NCBI GenBank assembly: GCA_963678445.1
Contig: OY782877.1
Location: 3,658,001-3,722,000 of the forward strand
Length of the DNA: 64,000 bases
Source of the DNA: G963678445 sp963678445
GTDB lineage: Bacteria > Hydrogenedentota > Hydrogenedentia > Hydrogenedentales > G963678445
Direction: 5' to 3'
The notes beneath the pieces are model-generated. The model ran no database searches, had not been told where the DNA came from, and saw nothing but the letters and a program-made list of their open reading frames with translations. A program made the translations under genes and the position numbers. Each line of letters begins with the position of its first letter. Position 1 is the stretch's first letter. This document shows, one piece after another, positions 46,954 through 56,332 of the stretch.

Positions 46954-48582
46954 CTACGCCGATGGGTCGGTAAGAATATTCAGGGTCTTGGGTAATTCTG
47001 TCGGATCGATACTTGCCACATTTCGGTTTTGTTCTTTCGCTCGCACCGCAGCCAACCCTGCTATTTGACCCGTGGTCATCCAGACAGGTTCCATGCGCAA
47101 CACGGACATGGCAACGTGGGTGCTGGACATGGCAACCGGCACCAACAGATTATCGATGTTTTTTGGTAGAAGTGCGCCATAGGGGATCTGGCCCGGTTGC
47201 GCGGGTCCTTCCGCCTTGTCCGGATACCACAGCACCCCCTCCATAAAGCCTTCCACCATCCAACGCCGGTCATGACACGGGTGCACGTCAAACGAATGTT
47301 CGCCCAACGCAATCGGATACGCCACACGCGGCGTTTTTCCCGTTTTAGGATCAGGCATGAAACTGTTCTGGGTCAGGATTTCCCGACCCATGATACGCCG
47401 TCCCTGGCGCACATAAATCTGCCACGGCCAATGTCCATTATTCACAAATTCCTGCGCATGCAAACCATACTGACGCGCTTCCGCCGCAATCTTTTCCGGC
47501 ACATGCGGGTCGTTCTGCATGAAATACCACAGCCCCGCCACATGGTCGATATGAAATTTTTCCAGCACCTTGCGCATCTGCCGATCCGCCTCGGGCCATG
47601 CCCAGCTCACCCCCGGACAATTAGGCGAAGTAATTCCTTCTATGACCCCGTTTACCTCATAACGGCGATTGGGCATACGTCGTGTCGGCAGGACCAACGA
47701 TAAACGCTCCACGCGTCCCGTTTTAAAATCATCCAGCACCGGAAGATAATTCTGAAGATGCTGCTCATACGTATCCGGCTTTTCAATCGGAATACGCTGT
47801 TTGCGATGATTGGTTACAATCCCCCGTGCGCAATACGCCTGTATGCCAATGCTGGGTTCCCCCGACTGCGCCGTCTTAATTTCCTTGCCCGTGCGCCAAT
47901 TCATGTAATGGATACCCGCACGCGACTCCCCAAACTCCTCCCGTCCCTCACGCCCCACCCGACACGGTACCCCCGCACGCGCCGCCAGATCGCCTTCATA
48001 GGTTGCATCGATATACGTGCGCGCCTGCACCCAATGCACCTTGCCATCCGGCGCTTCCAGCGCGGCCCCCCGAATCTTTCGCTCCTGCACCACCGTCTCA
48101 TTCAACCAATAGCCCTTCCACCACGTCAACCGCTCCGTCCCCTCCAGAATTTTTGTGAAAGCCGCCTCCGCCACCGACGGTTCATAGAACCAGCCTTCAC
48201 GACAATACTTCCACTCAGGATGGTTTTCCCCCACCGTATCAAGATAGTGCTGTCGGACCAGGTCAATGAATTCCTGCACCATGCCCCCGAACAGATGACA
48301 ACGCACTGCATCCGTCGTACACAAACCACTAGCCGCCATGCCCCCCGCATTAAACTTCGGGCACGCCAGCAACACCTTATCCCCACGACGCGCCGCCTCC
48401 ACCGCCGCTGCAACGCCCCCCGGCGTCGAGCCATACACAAAAGTATCAAAACCCTCTGCATCCGGTATCACTATCTCCTTCTCCTGCGCCGCCTCCACCG
48501 ATTCATTCCCTTTTAGCGCCGCCATTCCCCCCGTCGCCACCAACGCACACGCCGCCTGCTGCATAAACGCTCGCCGTTTCAT
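46954..48582 (-). CDS. FAD-dependent oxidoreductase (FAD_oxidored family), exported
   Basis: 542 residues. N-terminal MKRRAFMQQAACALVATGG has a basic start and hydrophobic region like a Tat signal (RRAFM in place of RRxFL). FAD-binding site YGSTPGGVAAAVEAARRGDK, then CPKFNAGGMAASGLCTTDA, typical of the family found in planctomycetes and Lentisphaerota. IDATYEGDLAARAGVPCRVG is also diagnostic. The C-terminus has NIDNLLVPVAMSSTHVAMSV. First gene of the operon with the Rid-like and GH42-like genes, suggesting oxidation of a sugar or glycan-derived compound (inference). ATG preceded by GGAGATAGG. Confidence 0.88.
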   Translation of the reverse strand: MKRRAFMQQAACALVATGGMAALKGNESVEAAQEKEIVIPDAEGFDTFVYGSTPGGVAAAVEAARRGDKVLLACPKFNAGGMAASGLCTTDAVRCHLFGGMVQEFIDLVRQHYLDTVGENHPEWKYCREGWFYEPSVAEAAFTKILEGTERLTWWKGYWLNETVVQERKIRGAALEAPDGKVHWVQARTYIDATYEGDLAARAGVPCRVGREGREEFGESRAGIHYMNWRTGKEIKTAQSGEPSIGIQAYCARGIVTNHRKQRIPIEKPDTYEQHLQNYLPVLDDFKTGRVERLSLVLPTRRMPNRRYEVNGVIEGITSPNCPGVSWAWPEADRQMRKVLEKFHIDHVAGLWYFMQNDPHVPEKIAAEARQYGLHAQEFVNNGHWPWQIYVRQGRRIMGREILTQNSFMPDPKTGKTPRVAYPIALGEHSFDVHPCHDRRWMVEGFMEGVLWYPDKAEGPAQPGQIPYGALLPKNIDNLLVPVAMSSTHVAMSVLRMEPVWMTTGQIAGLAAVRAKEQNRNVASIDPTELPKTLNILTDPSA

Positions 48583-48950
48583 AACCCCTATCTCCCTACG
48601 ACTGAAACCAATTTGACCTGCTACCTATACAGCGTTTAGCAGAGCAAATGCAAAAAATGATGCTGGAATTTCCGCGATATACGGCATGCAATCCCCAAAG
48701 CCTGACGGGCTAGGAAGACAACTAAGGGGAATGGCTAGGGGTATTCTGTACACGGTGAAGATTCGCTTTTTCATAACGAGGTTCATTTCAGCACACACTT
48801 GTCTCCGAAGCTCTGCTTCGTTATCCTTGTGCTTGCATGGTAGTAATATGAAAACATAAGCACAGCTTTGAAGACAATGACGTTACCAAGTTCAACTTGG
48901 TAACAAGGGAAAATTTGAATTCAGGCAGCCGGTGGGGCTCCCTGATTAGA
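48583..48950. other. Intergenic region with several hairpins
   Basis: 368 bases without a gene. It contains three inverted repeats: CGAAGC-TCT-GCTTCG (48806-48820), GTGCTT...AAGCAC (about 48829-48862) and the perfect palindrome at 48882-48904. None is followed by a T-run, so they are not ordinary terminators. Confidence 0.6.
48882..48904. repeat. Perfect palindrome, 11-bp arms
   Basis: GTTACCAAGTT, one base, AACTTGGTAAC. A related half-site GTTACCAAGCTT occurs at about 56315 next to repeat copy I. It could be a protein-binding site or a mobile palindromic element; it is too symmetric to be chance. Confidence 0.75.
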
Positions 48951-50588
48951 CTAGTGCTTCTGCGGATCTTCATCCATTACCTGAAGAGCATGTTTTGCAA
49001 GCATCGGCACGCTGGCAAAAAACCGCAACGTTCCCAATTGTAAGGAATTTGGTGGATTGTCCCACCGCGCTACTAGTTTATAGTTATCATAGAATTCGGA
49101 GGATAAGGAAAGAAATTTGTGTTCGTCATCCATGAGTGCAACATAATCCGGTTTCTTTTCCTTGAAAATATCCTTGCGCATTCGGGATTGTGAGTAGGGA
49201 ATGATTTCGGGGGAAACTAACCCCCATGTATCTATGATTCTATTCTCCGTGTAGTAGCCCATATAACCTACATCCTGGAGTGCCAGGGACTCATTGGGGG
49301 CGGTATGCTCATGCATCCATTGGGCAGCTTTCATATATATTTCCCCTCTCAGGTCTTTGGCATATCCCTCTGATGAGATATAAGTAAAGGGCACTATGCG
49401 ACCGATGAGTACGAGCAGAACGAAGGCTATCGCAATAATGCGCCCTATCCCTTCGTTGCCGTAGTGTTTCCCCGTCATGATAATGCCGCGGGAAAATACC
49501 CACACGCCAAAGCCTATCGCCATTGCCCACATAAAATAGACTATGGCTTGATACCACGGATAGGGAAGTATAGGTAATAGTGCATGGGCTACTGTATATA
49601 GTGCTACCCATATAGATATAACCCGCCACCCAGGACCACGGAAAAGCAATCCCCCAACGCCAACCAGCGCAAGCAGCCAAAATAGAAGATATAGCGGTAG
49701 ACTATATTCCTCGCCCCACCATTTTAAATAATATGTCAAAAATACGTTTGTAAAGGAGGGAACCTCTGGATAATATTGGGGTTGCGCCATTTTTGCGCGC
49801 ATTGTGTCAGGAAGGAACGAGCCGATGGTCGCCTGAGAGTATAGGAACCAGCACGCTGCCACGATCCAAAATCCAGCACTAATCCATCCTGCTTCCCAAG
49901 TCCATCTGCCCCAGTCTTTTTTTTCGTTTGTTTTTTGAGTTTGCTGTCCCCTCTTGAAAATGCCCATGGCTACCAATACCGGCCCCATGAGCGCCCCTTC
50001 GCCTCGTATCAGAAACAAAAAACCTGCGGCAACCCCTGCCCAAAACCAATAGCCACGTGCATATAATAGCGCTGTTAGCACCACGCCTAGCAGAAGTGGG
50101 TACATTTCCATACCCAGCAAGGTTGCATGGCGCCCTCCTTCCAATAAGATAACTACCTCCCATGCGCTCGTCAGAATGAAGAAAGCCACCAGTAACGCAG
50201 CTTCACGTGCTAGGCAAAAGTTTTTTCGGAAGAGATATATCAGCCAGGCGGAAGCAATCCAGCATATTGCAGTAAACCAAATCGCGATATCCCGTATCGA
50301 CCAGAATGGCAGTAACCGGCCCGCTCCTCCTAGCACTAGCGCCAATAAGGGGGTTGTTGTGCCTAAGGTTGCCGGCGCATGGTTATAGACAAAGCCTTTC
50401 CCCATCGCCAGATTTTTTGCATAGGTCAACGTAATGTACGTATCGTCATTCAGTGCATCAGGCGCACACTGTAGTGCTGTCCAAATCGGAAAAAGACTGG
50501 CCGCTCCAAGCAAAAATATGCCCCCGTATTGTTTAAGTAGTTTATTTGCACAAAAACTTATCTGTATTAACCGAAAATCCATGTTCAT
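48951..50588 (-). CDS. Polytopic membrane protein, GT39-like
   Basis: 545 residues with about eleven membrane helices. N-terminal outer loop CAPDALNDDTYITLTYAKNL has the acidic pair expected for lipid-sugar-dependent transferases, followed by GKGFVYNHAPATLGTTTPLL. The C-terminal part (WMHEHTAPNESLALQDVGYM, then RIIDTWGLVSPEI) is a soluble domain often seen in uncharacterised PMT-like proteins. Distinct from the three other membrane glycosyltransferases in the window. Start ATG at 50588; an ATG six bases inside is equally possible. Activity inferred. Confidence 0.72.
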   Translation of the reverse strand: MNMDFRLIQISFCANKLLKQYGGIFLLGAASLFPIWTALQCAPDALNDDTYITLTYAKNLAMGKGFVYNHAPATLGTTTPLLALVLGGAGRLLPFWSIRDIAIWFTAICWIASAWLIYLFRKNFCLAREAALLVAFFILTSAWEVVILLEGGRHATLLGMEMYPLLLGVVLTALLYARGYWFWAGVAAGFLFLIRGEGALMGPVLVAMGIFKRGQQTQKTNEKKDWGRWTWEAGWISAGFWIVAACWFLYSQATIGSFLPDTMRAKMAQPQYYPEVPSFTNVFLTYYLKWWGEEYSLPLYLLFWLLALVGVGGLLFRGPGWRVISIWVALYTVAHALLPILPYPWYQAIVYFMWAMAIGFGVWVFSRGIIMTGKHYGNEGIGRIIAIAFVLLVLIGRIVPFTYISSEGYAKDLRGEIYMKAAQWMHEHTAPNESLALQDVGYMGYYTENRIIDTWGLVSPEIIPYSQSRMRKDIFKEKKPDYVALMDDEHKFLSLSSEFYDNYKLVARWDNPPNSLQLGTLRFFASVPMLAKHALQVMDEDPQKH

Positions 50589-50629
50589 TACCTATTCCGT
50601 CTAAAATGCTATCCGTCCGTGGCGAAATA

Positions 50630-50662
50630 AAACCCCCCCGCCTACTATATAAAGACGGGGGG
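50630..50662 (-). terminator. Rho-independent terminator of the frameshifted secreted gene
   Basis: Minus strand: CCCCCCG (50656-50662) pairs with CGGGGGG (50634-50640), then TTTTATTT. It lies 28 bases after the stop of the gene ending at 50690. Confidence 0.8.
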
Positions 50663-50689
50663 CCCGGATTCTAGCTTATTTATCAAACC

Positions 50690-51813
50690 TTAGTTGGTAG
50701 CGCTTGGGGCTGCACCCAGATATTGGAACGGAATCGCATGGGTCGAACTAGATATCCACTGGTCCCAGAGAGTGTTCGGATCCATGTGCACAAATGTGTG
50801 TCCTATCGCCACTGCTGCCGGTTGTTCGCCGACGATATCTATCGTTCCCGTTGCTGCGGTCGTACCCGAAGGAAGGTACTGGCTCGCCAAAAAATAGAAA
50901 ACTTCATAGGGATCGAGGGTTATCGTTTGAGCCGGACAATGGGGAGTCCCGTCTTCCTTGCTGATCGCCATCGTATAGTCCCGGGTTGTCGGATGTGGAT
51001 TCATCAAAAGTACCCCAGTGGCAAAATCCACCTTGCCTCCGGTCCGTTCTGTCCGGAAATAGGGAAGAAAGACGTGTTCTTCCTCGCCAATCACCCGATC
51101 AAGCGATGAAATTCCAGCGTATTGAATCGTACTCCATTGGTTTTGATCTGTAGCGGCATTTCTTCCACTATTAGAAGCCACAACACGCTTATAGGTTGAT
51201 ATTTCCCCCCTGAGCAGTGTTTCCAGTTCCATCTCTGTAACCAAGCTAAGTGAAGCGTGTATTTGTCCATAGTCGGTTGCGTTCAGGCCGAAAACATTCT
51301 GATTGAAGATTTCGCGCGAAGAAACAACCAGCGTTTCGTTGGCCGGAATACTAAGGGTATACCGATCCAATGCTGTATCCCATACAATGGGCGATACCGT
51401 TGCGGTATTGATAAGCGGGAGATTGTTTGGATTGAATTCAATAAGTGTGCTTTCATTCGCCAGTGCTCCGGCAACATATACCCGCAAATACGCTGTACAA
51501 TCGGTATCGTTATGGTTGGTTATTGCCAGATTCCAGTGAATATCTCCCTCGAGGCAATCGTACCACGAATATCCCCCCGTTTCGAAAACAGCGACCGTAT
51601 TCCATATGGGATTCGGCTCCGTTTCATCAAAGGCGGAACTATACACCAAGTCCCCTATTGCGCCTGGTAATGGCTCCCCTCTATCATACCCCGGTGCATA
51701 GTCATACGGTGCCGCCTTTTCCGCATTGGCCCACGGAAAGCGATAGTATTCCCACGCTGATGCATTAACTGAGAAGAGAAGAAGAGAGAAGATAAAAATA
51801 AAGTTCTTTTCAT
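50690..51813 (-). pseudogene. Secreted protein of unknown function, frameshift at codons 2-3
   Basis: An open frame runs to 50690 but has no start of its own before the internal Met at 51649. Upstream, the in-frame sequence reads NFIFIFSLLLFSVNASAWEY, a textbook signal-peptide core and Ala-x-Ala cleavage site. The only ATG with a ribosome-binding site (AAGG before 51813) is one base out of frame. Adding one A to the four-A run at 51807-51810 gives MKKNFIFIF and a single 374-residue protein. It therefore has either a sequencing/assembly error or a slippage mutation. The mature part is beta-rich and repetitive (ILMNPHPTTRDYTMAISKED); I recognise no family. Followed by a terminator, so otherwise intact. 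Confidence 0.8.
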
Positions 51814-52166
51814 ACTATTTACCTTGTTTTGCTTTCAATTTTTTAGTGATAGTTTAATTTTTGTTACAGGGGCTTTCATAGAAATACTATTCTATTCGTA
51901 ATACAAATTACAGCCTACTTGGTAGTTACCATACAGAAAAAGCAACTATAATACAAGTAATTCTTTAGATGTGAACGGAGTATGTATCAAATAGGCAGTG
52001 GTAAGGCGAAGTCTTCAATGACCTATTTCACTAATACCTTCCTGGGGTAAGGAATTTTACTTCTATTTTCATTCTCTGTTTGGAGGAAATCTTGAAGAAC
52101 TTTATGCCACTTCCCAGCCTGAATTGAGATCTAGTGCCACAGAGTATTCTTTTAGCTTTGTCATAT
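51814..52166. other. AT-rich intergenic region
   Basis: 353 bases between two minus-strand genes. I see no gene, dispersed repeat or terminator. A GGAGG at about 52080 on the plus strand leads only to a 12-codon frame. The promoter of the downstream secreted gene should be here. Confidence 0.5.
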
Positions 52167-53888
52167 TCATTTCGTCTTGTTTTCAATGTTGACCGAGGGG
52201 GGCAGATACCCGTTTTTTATAAGATACTTTTCTATCAATATGGCTACAACCTGGTGGCCATGTGCTCTCATGTGACCATCATACGCATAGTATAGATTTG
52301 GCATGTCGTGCAATTCGTATAAGGCTTCGCGCACTCGGATGTAGGGGATGTTCTGGATTTCCAAAAACTCGCGTAGTACGCGTTCGCCTTTCCAGCGTTC
52401 GTAGCCACCGTAGTCGTTCACATTCGTGGTGTGCTCTTTCCATTTCTGGTCGTCTAGCTCATTCAGCTCAGGGATGTTGTAGACCATGAACTCCGCGCCT
52501 TGTGCTTCTGACTCCTTTCGCATTGTCAGAATGCTTTTCTGAAGTATCTCCATTGCTTCGGTTAGTTCGGGGTACCACTGCACTAAGTCGGCTTCTATGC
52601 TTGGCGGGCGATGCTCTCGGGTAGGCAATAGGGTGGGAAGTTCGTTTTTCAAAAAGCGGATATTTTGTAATATCCAACTAATACAATGAACTTGTGAAAT
52701 ATTTCGCAGATAATGGTATAGAAATGAGTGCTCATAGAACCATGCTTCCATGCGAATAGGGAACTCGTTTTGGCGGGACCAGTCGGCCAGGATTTTTTTC
52801 CACTTCGGGTCGTAAGCGCGCAGGGATTTCCCTTTGATTTCCAGCGCATTGTCTAGGTCGTTGCCCAAGAAAACCTGGAATAGTACCAGGTCCGGGTTAA
52901 ATCCGAAACCGCGTTCCCGTAGCATCCCCAGCTCTTGTAGGGGACCGCCGCCCACAATGCCGCAATTAAGTACCGAAATCTGTTTCCCGCAGCTGTGTTT
53001 TCTAATTTGTTTTTCTAAGAGCTTTGGAATGGTGTCTTCCGGTACAACGAGGAGTCCTGCCGTGAAGGAGTCGCCTAACATTAATATGCGAAACTCATTG
53101 GGTGCTTTGGGGGGATATTCGTGATCGCGGATGCCTTGGGAAGAAATTTTATGTTCGACAGATATGATTTCATTTGGTGAAATTGCAATGTTGTATGTAT
53201 CTTTTGTGTTGGGACATAAAAGGTAACAATAGTTTTCATCCCATAAATAGACGCTTTTTTTTTGAAGTGAGCTCTGGAAGAGGAAACGTCCGGCATATTC
53301 CAGACAGATGAAGCAAATAAGCAGTGTCGCTGCGAGAAGTATCAGGTTTGTGCTAGATTTGCGTAATGTGTGTAGCTGCGTTTTTGATTCGGCGTACTTG
53401 CTTAATAGGTATGCCGCACAAAAAAAGAGCAGGGTGTAGAATCCCATATAATAGGGGTTGATATTGCGAAATAGTACCGCTGCGGCAATGAATAGTGCGC
53501 CTATTCCCCATCCCCATCCAGCGCATCGCCCAAAGATGTTCCGTAGCGCCTTGGGTAATTTCGTTTTGCGTATCAGGAGGAGATCTTTTTTTATAAATGT
53601 GCTAAGTAGCAGAGACAGTATCCAAATAGCTGTCATTGCTTTTGCTGCAGGAAAAAGCGCGATACAAGAATTGTCAGGATGGAAATGTCGTGCGAGCACA
53701 ATGGAAAAGAAGAGGCCTCCTGTAAGCGTTAGCGACACTACAGCGCCTCTGAAATTCTGCAGTAAGAAGAGAATTGCCGAAACCATCAGTAAAATTATGT
53801 TGCTTTTTGCTTTGTATAGGAGAAGAAGAAAACAGGTAGATAGTATTGTTTTGGTTAATAGGGTAACGTATGCTTTGTTTTTGTCCAT
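52167..53888 (-). CDS. Membrane SGNH/GDSL hydrolase
   Basis: 573 residues. About six membrane helices in the first 200 residues, then an extracytoplasmic SGNH domain: RILMLGDSFTAG with Ser274, VLNCGIVGGGPLQELGML (Gly block), QVFLGNDLDN (Asn) and YYAYDGHMRAHGHQV with the Asp and His at the C-terminus. Third member of this family in the window and the only one with a polytopic N-terminus, a layout reminiscent of O-acetyl-transfer proteins acting on surface polymers. Ribosome-binding site weak. Acetyl-transfer rather than hydrolysis is possible. Confidence 0.83.
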   Translation of the reverse strand: MDKNKAYVTLLTKTILSTCFLLLLYKAKSNIILLMVSAILFLLQNFRGAVVSLTLTGGLFFSIVLARHFHPDNSCIALFPAAKAMTAIWILSLLLSTFIKKDLLLIRKTKLPKALRNIFGRCAGWGWGIGALFIAAAVLFRNINPYYMGFYTLLFFCAAYLLSKYAESKTQLHTLRKSSTNLILLAATLLICFICLEYAGRFLFQSSLQKKSVYLWDENYCYLLCPNTKDTYNIAISPNEIISVEHKISSQGIRDHEYPPKAPNEFRILMLGDSFTAGLLVVPEDTIPKLLEKQIRKHSCGKQISVLNCGIVGGGPLQELGMLRERGFGFNPDLVLFQVFLGNDLDNALEIKGKSLRAYDPKWKKILADWSRQNEFPIRMEAWFYEHSFLYHYLRNISQVHCISWILQNIRFLKNELPTLLPTREHRPPSIEADLVQWYPELTEAMEILQKSILTMRKESEAQGAEFMVYNIPELNELDDQKWKEHTTNVNDYGGYERWKGERVLREFLEIQNIPYIRVREALYELHDMPNLYYAYDGHMRAHGHQVVAILIEKYLIKNGYLPPSVNIENKTK

Positions 53889-54089
53889 TATTCTTTTGTT
53901 CTTCTATCGTGTTGTCACGACATTACTTTCGGTTGCGTTACAATAGCTATCGTAAATGTAGTATGAATTTAGACATATCCTGTAGAGCATATAGCGACAA
54001 TGTATGAAGTCGTATGCCATCCAAAAATTTACAGGAATGCATTCATTCTCCTTTCCGCGATCTCCCATGGGAAAGGGTAGTGTCTTAGC

Positions 54090-54188
54090 TTTACAATTGT
54101 GACCATCCTTATGAAGGTATTCAGCGTACCGTTTATCATCTCCCCCTCTACGGAAAAGAGGAAAAAATATTTGGGTTAATTTATCCAC
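54090..54188 (-). pseudogene. Decayed duplicate of the HEAT-repeat gene's 5' end
   Basis: Reads VDKLTQIFFPLFRRGGDDKR and YAEYLHKDGHNCK. It aligns without large gaps to the first 34 residues of the intact gene at 54438-56111 (VDKLTQILVRLFSVEDDDDK, then RYAECLHKACRNCK). Similarity stops abruptly after that. The intact gene's strong AGGAGG is missing; repeat copy H begins at the equivalent place. A remnant of a tandem duplication. Confidence 0.85.
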
Positions 54189-54298
54189 AAAAGCGGTCCA
54201 GCGACCGCAAGCATTAGGTATGGTCCTTGCCATCCCTGACCAGAATATTTTTTCGTTTTTATAACAGCCTTTCAGATTCTAGCCTAAAAGCGGGAGTC
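54188..54298 (+). repeat. Dispersed hairpin repeat, copy H (short subtype)
   Basis: Plus-strand copy with AAAAGCGG at the left end and again at the right end. First hairpin GCGGTCCAGCGACCGC perfect, third hairpin ATGGTCCTTGCCAT, then GTTTTTATAACAGC. It adjoins the start of the decayed HEAT-gene fragment. Confidence 0.92.
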
Positions 54299-54437
54299 CC
54301 CCCGGCTATGCCGGGGGATACTTACTGAGATACAATATGTATCCTGAGAGTCCTGATGAGGAAAAAAGAAGCTATTCTATTTTATATTATAGCAACTTTC
54401 AGATTTCGATTGACGTAGGGGAAGGTTCAATTCATAT

Positions 54438-56111
54438 TTATAGGCACCTGTTTTTTTCTATTCTGTTTAACGCTTTTGTTAGGCGAGCTCTGAATTCGCG
54501 GGTATATATCCCTTTTCGCAGGCTGAGTCTTTTTAAAGCCTCCTCATATTTCGGCAAAGGATTTTGAATAATGGCGTCGAGCGTATTGGTCGTTATGTAT
54601 TGACTCTCGAGTGCGTTTGTGATTCTTCTTTCAATACTGCTGTCTTTTTGCGTTGCTAAGGCGACAATGGCCATTTCCTGGACATCCTGATTGGAGTCGG
54701 AAAGCAATTTTCGCAAAATTTTGACAATAGTCCTATCCAATTCCTCCGGCATAGTGAGTAAGGAGGATAGGATTTCGTATCGCACTGTAGGCTCAATATC
54801 CTCAAGGAGGGCATAGGCCCATTCCCGTATCTCTTCAAACGGAAAAAACGCTAAGGATCTGGCAATTCCATATCGCACGATCTCTCTTGGATCGGATACA
54901 TGCTTAGAGAAAAGCGCCTTTGCTTTTTCGACGTTTACAGCCGCGAGTAACGGTGCAATTCTAGGGTATATCAGGATGTTTTGTTCGTCTAGCAAGGAAT
55001 TGTATAGTATGTCTCCGATTTTTTCGGTATGTGTTTCATCAATTTCAGGCAACGTCCCTAATACGATATACGCCATTGTACGTTTGATACAGCAGCAGTC
55101 TTCTGTATGCTTTTGGGCTGTATTGAATAGCTCCTTTGGTTTTCTTTCTTTTAAAAGGACTTCAAAATCTTCATCCGTATCCCACGCAGACACAGTGACG
55201 TTAAAGAGTTCTTCCGTCGATAATGAATCGGTTTCGGCAAGTTGAACCCTATCTATCTTTTTAAGAGGATCATCCGTATTCGATTGCTTTTCCCCCGTCA
55301 TCGAGGCGCGCCAGGCCTGCTCCAAATGATGGGCGTACGCGTGGCAACAGGGTATCGTCAAATGGGGCCTTAAAAAGTCCAGAAAGGCGCTGCTTTTCAT
55401 TTCTTCAATCGCGGTGAGTAACGTCGCATTCATCCTTCCGCTGGACAGGGCATTGATTAATTCCGCTGCCGCCTCTGGGTAATGCCCAAAAGCCAACCCA
55501 CGCAAGGCTTCATCCTGTATCTCTTGAGACGGTTCTGCAAGTGCTTTCAGAAAGAGTTCGCGCATTTCATCTGGTTTTTCCCCCTTCATGTTCCACAGAG
55601 AAAAGAGAGACCAATCACGTATGTTGGGGTCAACATCGGAAACCAATTTTTTCAGGAGCGGGTAGCTGTACGTCGCATCCAAGGCACGGAGGGCATACGC
55701 AATTCCCTCGCGTGCTTTAAATGCAGGATGATTAATGTGTTTTTTATACATTTGAAGTATGCGCTTGCTATCCGAAGCAGTAAGCAGCATGGCGCTATCG
55801 CCAGAAATGATATAGGATATTCCAATGGCAAGATTACTGACTACGAATGCTTCCTTTTCCTTCGATAGCGCCTGCATCAATAGTTCAAAACACGTCCTGT
55901 GATCGGCAGGATAGAGATAGGCATAATGCCGCAGCAAATCCACGCTTACCAGCCGTTCTGTTGTGTTCTGACTCATGAGCAAAGATTTGGCTGCGTTTAC
56001 TACCTCTCCCTTGCAATTGCGACAAGCCTTATGAAGGCATTCAGCGTACCGCTTGTCATCATCATCCTCCACGGAAAAGAGACGAACCAGTATTTGGGTT
56101 AGCTTATCCAC
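54438..56111 (-). CDS. HEAT-repeat protein
   Basis: 557 residues, almost entirely helical. About ten HEAT-type units, for example LKKLVSDVDPNIRDWSLFSL, FSKHVSDPREIVRYGIARSL and KLLSDSNQDVQEMAIVALAT. No signal peptide or membrane helix. A Cys-rich patch lies at 29-36 (CLHKACRNC) and a CCC motif in the middle. GTG start with AGGAGG eight bases upstream. Likely a protein-protein interaction scaffold; no specific partner can be inferred. A fragment of a second copy lies downstream at 54090-54188. Confidence 0.85.
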   Translation of the reverse strand: MDKLTQILVRLFSVEDDDDKRYAECLHKACRNCKGEVVNAAKSLLMSQNTTERLVSVDLLRHYAYLYPADHRTCFELLMQALSKEKEAFVVSNLAIGISYIISGDSAMLLTASDSKRILQMYKKHINHPAFKAREGIAYALRALDATYSYPLLKKLVSDVDPNIRDWSLFSLWNMKGEKPDEMRELFLKALAEPSQEIQDEALRGLAFGHYPEAAAELINALSSGRMNATLLTAIEEMKSSAFLDFLRPHLTIPCCHAYAHHLEQAWRASMTGEKQSNTDDPLKKIDRVQLAETDSLSTEELFNVTVSAWDTDEDFEVLLKERKPKELFNTAQKHTEDCCCIKRTMAYIVLGTLPEIDETHTEKIGDILYNSLLDEQNILIYPRIAPLLAAVNVEKAKALFSKHVSDPREIVRYGIARSLAFFPFEEIREWAYALLEDIEPTVRYEILSSLLTMPEELDRTIVKILRKLLSDSNQDVQEMAIVALATQKDSSIERRITNALESQYITTNTLDAIIQNPLPKYEEALKRLSLRKGIYTREFRARLTKALNRIEKNRCL

Positions 56112-56258
56112 TAAAGCGTCCTCCTTTTGAAAACAGTTTTGTGAATGTATTCATATTTATTAAGTGTTTTAATACGAAATTTTGTTTTTTTAGGGGAGTA
56201 CTGTAACATAAAGAATTGCTTTAGAGATAATGTCGTTAGGGCGGTAGATGTATACAAA

Positions 56259-56301
56259 AAAAGTTGCTGCGATCCTAATCAGAAGGACCACAGCAACTTT
56301 T
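56259..56301 (-). terminator. Rho-independent terminator of the AICAR transformylase gene
   Basis: Minus strand: AAAAGTTGCTG (56291-56301) pairs perfectly with CAGCAACTTTT (56259-56269), loop of 21, followed by further T. Eleven-bp stem. Repeat copy I lies between it and the stop codon. Confidence 0.88.
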
Positions 56302-56332
56302 CAGTTCTTTCCGTCGTGTTACCAAGCTTAAG

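Larger units (their letters stand above)
53889..54437. other. Intergenic region with decayed gene fragment and repeat copy H
   Basis: 549 bases. From left to right: about 200 bases with nothing I can support, the HEAT-gene fragment (54090-54188), repeat copy H (54188-54298), a G/C hairpin CCCCCCGGC...GCCGGGGG (about 54299-54320) and about 110 AT-rich bases. Confidence 0.6.

Noticed and set aside
47758..48516. A 252-codon plus-strand frame opposite the FAD oxidoreductase
   Set aside because: Arg/Leu/His-rich antisense shadow of a well-supported gene, with no ribosome-binding site.
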